9,089 nucleotides of DNA from NCBI GenBank assembly GCA_041653495.1, contig JBAZFF010000020.1, positions 1-9,089 on the forward strand, given 5' to 3'. The position numbers and the translations under genes were made by a program. A model generated the notes under the pieces. The model was not told where the DNA came from, did no database searches, and worked only from the letters and a program-made list of their open reading frames with translations. The stretch comes from JBAZFF01 sp041653495 (GTDB lineage: Bacteria > Patescibacteriota > Minisyncoccia > Minisyncoccales > RBG-13-42-11). Below are positions 5,384 through 9,089 of this stretch, piece after piece (the stretch's first letter is position 1; the number at the start of each line of letters is the position of its first letter).

Positions 5384-6148
5384 TTGAAAATCAATAGTAT
5401 CTCATCGGTAGGTATTATCTACAGGAAAAGCAATCCAGAGGAAGTATTCTTCGAAATAAAAGATGACGGCCTTCCGGTGAAGGCGTTCAGGAGAATGCTT
5501 AATCCTATCGGCGGCAACTGGGTCGGAGAGGTGGCCAAGAGTGACCAAAATACTTGGGACACCTTCAAGAGAGAGATTCGCGAAGAATTGAACCTTGATG
5601 GTGTAATGGTTTCTACCGTGGAACTCCGCCTGTTGGGATATCTTCCCCAGAATAAGTTCTATAAAACCAAGATCTCAAACTGTATTCCGAGTGATACCGA
5701 ACGGAAGATGTTTGGTGATTTAAAGGAAGAGATGATTAAAGATCGGATTCCGTTCGGCGATTATCTTATCAATATTCCTATGGAATACTTTAATAAGGGC
5801 GAACTTGATAAGAAGGTAGAAGATTGGAACGATCTAAACTCCTACTGGCTCATTCCTTTGTCAGAAAAAAACTGGGGAAGGCTGGTATACTTCCAGAATA
5901 AATTCGGCAACCTTTCAAGGGAATCAATATCGACGATTACTTCTTTAAGAGAAATCGTCGAGACAAGGATGAGTTTTGCTTTCGGTCACGATCGGCCGAT
6001 CAGAGACTTCTTCATGATACACAATGCCATACTGGCTAGGAAAATGCCTATATTAAAGGGCATCGTATGTAGCACTCTCTGTTTTCCGCGGGAATCGTAC
6101 GGAGACTACCTTAAAAAATATGAGGTAGTAAGGAAACCAAATGTTTAG
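5384..6148 (+). CDS. NUDIX-like protein with unrecognised C-terminal region
   Basis: The 254-residue protein starts at TTG behind a strong ribosome-binding site. Residues 6-90 resemble a NUDIX fold: a strand with VGIIYR (9-14), then GG (43-44), then FKREIREELNLDG (61-73). REIREE (63-68) matches the metal-binding REUxEE core of the NUDIX box. The box is imperfect: the upstream Glu expected 8 residues before the first Arg is Gln, and the Gly after the EE pair is Asn. Residues about 95-254 (SNCIPSDTER onward, with aromatic-rich segments such as EDWNDLNSYWLIPL at 146-159) match nothing I recognise. No signal peptide or membrane segment is apparent. It stands alone between its own promoter and a strong terminator. 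About a third of its arginines are CGN, more than in secA. Hydrolysis of a nucleoside-diphosphate-linked substrate is plausible but unproven. Confidence 0.7.
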   Translation: MKINSISSVGIIYRKSNPEEVFFEIKDDGLPVKAFRRMLNPIGGNWVGEVAKSDQNTWDTFKREIREELNLDGVMVSTVELRLLGYLPQNKFYKTKISNCIPSDTERKMFGDLKEEMIKDRIPFGDYLINIPMEYFNKGELDKKVEDWNDLNSYWLIPLSEKNWGRLVYFQNKFGNLSRESISTITSLREIVETRMSFAFGHDRPIRDFFMIHNAILARKMPILKGIVCSTLCFPRESYGDYLKKYEVVRKPNV

Positions 6149-6161
6149 TCATCTAAAGGAT

Positions 6162-6192
6162 AAGGGGAAGCCCATGCTTCCCCTTTATATTT
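6162..6192 (+). terminator. Intrinsic terminator after the NUDIX-like gene
   Basis: AAGGGGAAGC (6162-6171) and GCTTCCCCTT (6176-6185) form a perfect 10-bp stem with a CCAT loop, 13 nt after the stop codon. The tail TATATTT is only moderately T-rich, but the stem is strong. It separates this gene from the DUF1653 operon. Confidence 0.75.
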
Positions 6193-6234
6193 GGCACTAG
6201 AAAATAGTATCAAAATCTGTCATTATAAGTGAAT

Positions 6235-6450
6235 ATGAACGAGATAAAACTAGGAAGATACAGACATTATAAAGGAAAGGAATACGAGGTGTTGGGAATA
6301 GCCAAACACAGCGAGACGCTTGAAGAAATGGTAGTATACCGCGCGCTTTACGGCGATAATGAGTTATGGGTTCGCCCGCTTAAAATGTTTACAGAGACGG
6401 TAAAGGTTGACGGAAAAGAAGTTCTAAGGTTTGAATATATCAATAATTAA
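6235..6450 (+). CDS. DUF1653 family protein
   Basis: This small soluble protein has the hallmark DUF1653 pattern: GRYRHYKGKEYEVLG, then HSETLEEMVVYRALYG, WVRPLKMF and a C-terminal VDGKEV..FEYI. It covers the whole family domain and nothing else. No biochemical function is established for the family to my knowledge. I place the start at ATG 6235 (71 residues); a GTG two codons upstream (6229) is possible. No Shine-Dalgarno sequence is seen. It is the first gene of a compact run; the cupin ATG follows its stop after 4 nt. Confidence 0.85.
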   Translation: MNEIKLGRYRHYKGKEYEVLGIAKHSETLEEMVVYRALYGDNELWVRPLKMFTETVKVDGKEVLRFEYINN

Positions 6451-6454
6451 GAAT

Positions 6455-6796
6455 ATGAGAATAATACGCAAGACTCAAACAGAAATATTCAAGAACGGCA
6501 ATAGTTGCACAGCCATAGAATATCCTTTGGGAGATAAGGATATAAACGGAGCCATTATTGAATTAACGGGCAGATATCCGGAGGAAGGAAGGGCGGTGAA
6601 TATGGAATGCAAGGAAATGGCTTATATTATTAAGGGTTCCGGCAAGGTTGTCGTAGAGGGCGAAGAAACCAGAATCCAAGAAGGAGACCTTGTTCTAATT
6701 GAACCTGGGGAGAAATTCTTTTGGGACGGGAATATGACCATTTTTATGCCATGTACTCCGAGTTGGACCCCCGAGCAGTATAAGAAGGTTGAATGA
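6455..6796 (+). CDS. Small cupin-domain protein lacking the usual metal ligands
   Basis: The 113-residue single-domain beta-barrel protein has cupin motif 1 around VNMECKEMAYIIKGSGKVVV and motif 2 around GDLVLIEPGEKFFWDG, with a conserved CTPSW..EQ.K tail. The HxH and Glu ligands of motif 1 and the His of motif 2 are not in place (Glu-Cys-Lys-Glu and Phe-Phe-Trp instead), so a metal-dependent enzyme is unlikely; ligand binding or a structural role fits better. I chose ATG 6455, after the DUF1653 stop, over an upstream TTG at 6431 that lies inside that gene. The stop at 6794-6796 is one base before the next ATG, so translation is probably coupled. Confidence 0.8.
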   Translation: MRIIRKTQTEIFKNGNSCTAIEYPLGDKDINGAIIELTGRYPEEGRAVNMECKEMAYIIKGSGKVVVEGEETRIQEGDLVLIEPGEKFFWDGNMTIFMPCTPSWTPEQYKKVE

Positions 6797-6797
6797 C

Positions 6798-7352
6798 ATG
6801 GAGAGGAATAAGAAAGCTGCCAAATTAGACAAGATTGCCAAAGAGATCTCTAGATGCCGTACCTGTAAGATAAACAAAGTGGGGAAAGCGGTTCCTGGGG
6901 AGGGAAGTCCAAACGCTAAAATCGTCTTTATAGGAGAAGCTCCCGGGAAGAAAGAGTCGGAAGAGGGAAGGCCGTTTATAGGCAGAGCGGGGAGCATATT
7001 GAGGAGATTGATAAGAGGATGCGGTTTGAAAGAAGAAGACGTCTATATAACAAGCGCAGTGAAATATCTTCCCAAATACTTGACTCCCAAGCCTTCCGAT
7101 ATTGAGCACGGCAGAAAGCATCTTTTCTCCCAGCTAAGAGTCATTAAGCCTAAGATCGTAGTGTTGCTGGGGAATGTCGCCGTTTTGGCTGTTTTGACGG
7201 AAAAGTTTGCGATAGCCAAAGTCCACGGAAAAATAATAAAGAGGGATGGCGTGAATTACTTTATCGCTTATCATCCTGCGGCGATGCTCCATAACCCTAA
7301 CGTCAGGAAGGATATAAAAAGCGATTTCAGAAAGTTAAAGAGAATACTGTAA
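6798..7352 (+). CDS. Family-4-type uracil-DNA glycosylase with two Fe-S cysteines missing
   Basis: The enzyme is expected to cut uracil from DNA at the start of base-excision repair. With the start at ATG 6798 the protein has 184 residues. AGAAGG ends 9 nt before this ATG, while the alternative TTG at 6789 would have no spacing. Family signs in order are CRTC (20-23), VPGEGSPNAKIVFIGEAPG (32-50) with the uracil/water-activating loop GEAPG (46-50), EEGRPFIGRAG (55-65), VYITSAVKY (82-90) and the second active-site loop YHPAAM (158-163). Classical family-4 enzymes bind a 4Fe-4S cluster with four cysteines. The first two are present (Cys20, Cys23); the usual third, in VKC, is Tyr90, and the fourth, in the following helix, is Gly105. 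The cluster is probably absent or differently bound. I recall similar variants in CPR and archaeal genomes, so this may be a subfamily. The ASCH-like gene follows after 1 nt. Confidence 0.88.
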   Translation: MERNKKAAKLDKIAKEISRCRTCKINKVGKAVPGEGSPNAKIVFIGEAPGKKESEEGRPFIGRAGSILRRLIRGCGLKEEDVYITSAVKYLPKYLTPKPSDIEHGRKHLFSQLRVIKPKIVVLLGNVAVLAVLTEKFAIAKVHGKIIKRDGVNYFIAYHPAAMLHNPNVRKDIKSDFRKLKRIL

Positions 7353-7353
7353 A

Positions 7354-7785
7354 ATGGATCATCTGGCAATAATGAAAAAATCCTGGGGCCTTACAGATAA
7401 GATTCTGAGCGGAGAGAAAAAGATAGAATCCAGGTGGTATTCAACCAGACGAACTCCTTGGAACAATATCAAAAAAGGAGAGACGGTTTATTTTAAAGAT
7501 TCTGGAGGACCGGCAACTATCAAGGCAAAAGTATCTAAGGTTTTGCAGTTTGAAGGATTGAATCCGAAAAGAATAAAGATATTGCTTCGAAAATACAGAG
7601 AGGACGACGGGATAGAGAAAGAAAAGGTTCCCTATTTTTTAAAAATATTCAGAAATAAGAAATATTGCATATTAATATTCTTAAAGGATCCCAAAAAGAT
7701 AAAACCGTTTTCAATAGATAAAAAAGGATTCGGGAATATGTCTTCTTGGATAAGCGTTAAGAGCATCAAGAATATAATCTTATGA
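7354..7785 (+). CDS. ASCH/PUA-like domain protein
   Basis: The 143-residue protein begins MDHLAIMKKSWGLTDKILSG and continues with EKKIESRWY (21-29), TPWNNIKKGETVYFKDSG (34-51) and ATIKAKVSKVLQF (54-66). This is the order seen in ASCH-domain proteins: a short helix that recurs as kILsGeKtiEsR, then a GD/GE-V-YF turn and a beta strand. ASCH folds resemble the PUA RNA-binding fold, and some members act on nucleosides or RNA. The C-terminal third is Lys/Ile-rich and not recognised. The gene starts one base after the glycosylase stop, and its TGA overlaps the next ATG (ATGA at 7782-7785). Function is inferred only from fold and context. Confidence 0.72.
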   Translation: MDHLAIMKKSWGLTDKILSGEKKIESRWYSTRRTPWNNIKKGETVYFKDSGGPATIKAKVSKVLQFEGLNPKRIKILLRKYREDDGIEKEKVPYFLKIFRNKKYCILIFLKDPKKIKPFSIDKKGFGNMSSWISVKSIKNIIL

Positions 7786-8315
7786 AGATAACCAAAAGAA
7801 CAGTTTCTTTTAAGGGTAAGTTCCTAAAAGTAATCAGCAAAGAAGTAGCAGTAAATAATAAGAAATATTTATGGGAATGCGTCAGGAAAAAAGACGCAGT
7901 ATTCATTTTTGCGTTAACCCCTAAAAGAGAATTAATTTTGGAAAAATTATACAGATATCCCCTTGAAAAGTATGAGATTACTCTTCCCGCCGGAACCATG
8001 GATAAGAAGGAGAAATACCTAGAGTGCGCCAAGAGAGAACTTCAAGAGGAAACTGGATATTGGGCCAAGAAATTCATTCCCGTATTCAAGTTTCCCATGG
8101 ATCCTGGGATACTGGAAAATATCGGCCGGATTTTCTTTGCCAAGGACGCAGAATATAATGGCAGGGAAAACAGGGAAGATTTAGAATTAATAGAGGTCAT
8201 AAGAGTTCCTTTAAATAAATTGTCCAAGTTCCTATTTAACCCCCCTAAAGGGTGCGTAGTGGACTTAAGGGTTTTTGGAGCGTGGAAGATTATTAAAGAA
8301 AAGAAATTAATTTAA
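7782..8315 (+). CDS. NUDIX hydrolase, ADP-ribose pyrophosphatase type
   Basis: The 177-residue protein has a perfect NUDIX box: Gly71, five residues, Glu77, seven residues, then REL-Q-EE-T-GY (85-93), fitting Gx5Ex7REUxEExGU. The preceding PLEKYEITLPAGTMD (60-74) and the start pattern KFLKVISKEV are typical of the ADP-ribose/NDP-sugar pyrophosphatase branch, in which E-x-PAG binds substrate. Expected role is hydrolysis of ADP-ribose or similar nucleoside-diphosphate derivatives to two monophosphates with Mg2+. It overlaps the upstream ASCH-like gene by 4 nt (ATGA) and the next gene by 1 nt (TAATG), so it is translationally coupled on both sides. Confidence 0.9.
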   Translation: MKITKRTVSFKGKFLKVISKEVAVNNKKYLWECVRKKDAVFIFALTPKRELILEKLYRYPLEKYEITLPAGTMDKKEKYLECAKRELQEETGYWAKKFIPVFKFPMDPGILENIGRIFFAKDAEYNGRENREDLELIEVIRVPLNKLSKFLFNPPKGCVVDLRVFGAWKIIKEKKLI

Positions 8316-8977
8316 TGTTTTTTCTTCCGATAGGATGCTTGATATTCGTCGCCTTCATCCTTTTTGTTCCAATTTTGTTCGCTCTGGGATATTTTCAGGT
8401 TGTTACTTGGGGGTTTGAGAATCTCGGCATCCCTCCGTCCGTCACTCTAATCATTCTCTTGCTTATCCTTTTCGGGTCGGCCGTTAATATCCCATTGGGA
8501 AAGCCGAAGCTTTTTTACGTTCAGAAATACAGGTTTTTCGGATTGTGGAAAACCCCGAAAATAGAAGCCCAGGGCGTGGCCATTAATCTTGGAGGAGCAG
8601 CAATCCCGATTGCCATTTCTTTTTATTTCCTTTTTACCGTTTGGCAGCAGGGGTTTGATTTGCAGCCCATACTAATAGCCACTCTGGCAATGATGGTTTT
8701 AGCCAAGTTCTTATCAAGGGTTATTCCCGGGACGGGGATCTCCATATCAGCTCTTGTTCCTCCCATATTCTCCGCAATTCTGGCTTTAATCCTGGCTCCG
8801 GATTATCCTGCTGTCTGCGCATTCATTGCCGGAACCCTGGGAGTCCTGATCGGAGCTGATATTTTGAACCTGCCTAAAATAATAAAATACGGAGGCTTTG
8901 TTTCTATCGGGGGAGCGGGAGTGTTTGACGGGATATTCCTGGTGGGGATAGTCTCGGCTTTATTAGCCGGTTTCTGA
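8315..8977 (+). CDS. DUF1614 family integral membrane protein
   Basis: The 220-residue protein is strongly hydrophobic with about 6-7 membrane segments (roughly 3-25, 40-61, 88-110, 116-134, 143-161, 166-186 and 195-218). It matches the DUF1614 pattern: SAVNIPLGKP (55-64), GVAINLGGAAIPI (87-99), IPGTGIS (137-143), GTLGVLIGADILNLPKI (173-189) and SIGGAGVFDGIFL (197-209). Asp182 and Asp205 sit in the two most conserved glycine-rich segments and are candidates for functional residues. The biochemical role of the family is not known to me. It follows the NUDIX gene with a 1-nt overlap and ends the compact run; a promoter-like sequence begins directly at its stop. Confidence 0.82.
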   Translation: MFFLPIGCLIFVAFILFVPILFALGYFQVVTWGFENLGIPPSVTLIILLLILFGSAVNIPLGKPKLFYVQKYRFFGLWKTPKIEAQGVAINLGGAAIPIAISFYFLFTVWQQGFDLQPILIATLAMMVLAKFLSRVIPGTGISISALVPPIFSAILALILAPDYPAVCAFIAGTLGVLIGADILNLPKIIKYGGFVSIGGAGVFDGIFLVGIVSALLAGF

Positions 8978-9005
8978 TTGACTTTTTAAGTAAAAATGCA
9001 ATAAT
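8978..9005 (+). promoter_or_regulatory. Candidate promoter giving a leaderless transcript
   Basis: TTGACT (8978-8983, 5 of 6) is followed after 16 nt by AATAAT (9000-9005, 5 of 6). Transcription would start around 9012-9014, at or next to the ATG at 9014, so the mRNA would have essentially no leader, consistent with the absence of a Shine-Dalgarno sequence. Confidence 0.5.
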
Positions 9006-9013
9006 AATGAATT

Positions 9014-9089
9014 ATGTCAAAAAAGAAGACTGTATTATTCGTTTTCTTGATTCTCGCTGTAGCTTTCCTTGCGGCTAACTTAGTCTACC
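9014..9089 (+). CDS. N-terminal fragment of a secreted or membrane-anchored protein (partial)
   Basis: The frame from ATG 9014 encodes MSKKKTVLFVFLILAVAFL and then AANLVY before the window ends. This is a typical signal peptide or anchor: three lysines followed by about 20 hydrophobic residues. The product is expected to be exported, presumably through SecA and SecYEG. The rest is outside the window, so no function can be given. Another ATG at 9007 opens a different frame that stops after 23 codons and looks non-coding. Confidence 0.65.
   Translation, partial: MSKKKTVLFVFLILAVAFLAANLVY

Noticed and set aside
6229..6234. GTG start two codons upstream of the DUF1653 ATG
   Set aside because: No ribosome-binding site supports it, and ATG 6235 leads directly into the conserved domain; it cannot be fully excluded.
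6431..6457. TTG start at 6431 for the cupin gene
   Set aside because: It lies inside the DUF1653 gene and adds residues outside the cupin fold; ATG 6455 just after the DUF1653 stop is the simpler start.
1..9089. CRISPR array, tRNA or rRNA gene, insertion sequence or alternative genetic code
   Set aside because: No regularly spaced direct repeats, no tRNA-like cloverleaf or rRNA segments, and no transposase were seen; several genes end with TGA at positions fitting the family length, so TGA is not recoded.

Overview
The window looks like a piece of a Candidate Phyla Radiation (Patescibacteria, probably Parcubacteria-like) chromosome. This is inferred from tightly packed short operons, heavy AGA/AGG arginine codon use, a CTACCGGTAG-type interspersed palindrome, compact versions of housekeeping proteins and several small families common in these genomes. 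UGA is used as a stop by several genes, so the genetic code looks standard (code 11), not the recoded Gracilibacteria/Absconditabacteria code. All supported genes are on the + strand.

Layout. (1) Positions 1-190 are the tail of an unseen upstream unit: hairpins, a REP-like palindrome, a possible 16-residue lysine-rich ORF and a strong intrinsic terminator. (2) Positions 195-1239 form a self-contained polyamine-type operon: a good sigma70-like promoter, a leader of about 140 nt with nested inverted repeats, a canonical S-adenosylmethionine decarboxylase (speD), a second and very divergent SpeD-family protein, and an intrinsic terminator. (3) Positions 1268-5179 hold secA, rsgA (ATG directly abutting the secA stop) and, after 90 nt, a stand-alone MetG-type tRNA-binding domain protein; a probable terminator follows. 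(4) Positions 5287-6192 hold a lone NUDIX-like gene with its own promoter, a TTG start behind a strong Shine-Dalgarno sequence, and a terminator. (5) Positions 6229-8977 form a very compact run (gaps of a few bases or overlaps): DUF1653, cupin, family-4-type uracil-DNA glycosylase, ASCH-like protein, ADP-ribose-pyrophosphatase-type NUDIX hydrolase and a DUF1614 membrane protein. (6) At 9014 a signal-peptide-bearing gene begins, apparently leaderless, and runs off the window.

How the genes work together. The speD pair is probably a polyamine module: one subunit makes decarboxylated AdoMet, and the other keeps the pyruvoyl catalytic triad but not the usual substrate-site residues, so it may decarboxylate another substrate. 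secA, rsgA and the tRNA-binding protein are general secretion and translation functions. The 6.2-9.0 kb run combines uracil removal from DNA, nucleotide-derivative hydrolysis and a nucleic-acid/nucleotide-binding fold, which suggests a nucleic-acid maintenance group. The points most worth a second look are the structured speD leader, the divergent SpeD paralogue with a Ser-Ser processing site, the uracil-DNA glycosylase lacking two of its four Fe-S cysteines, the SecA with a much reduced helical wing region, and the contrasting arginine codon use of rsgA.
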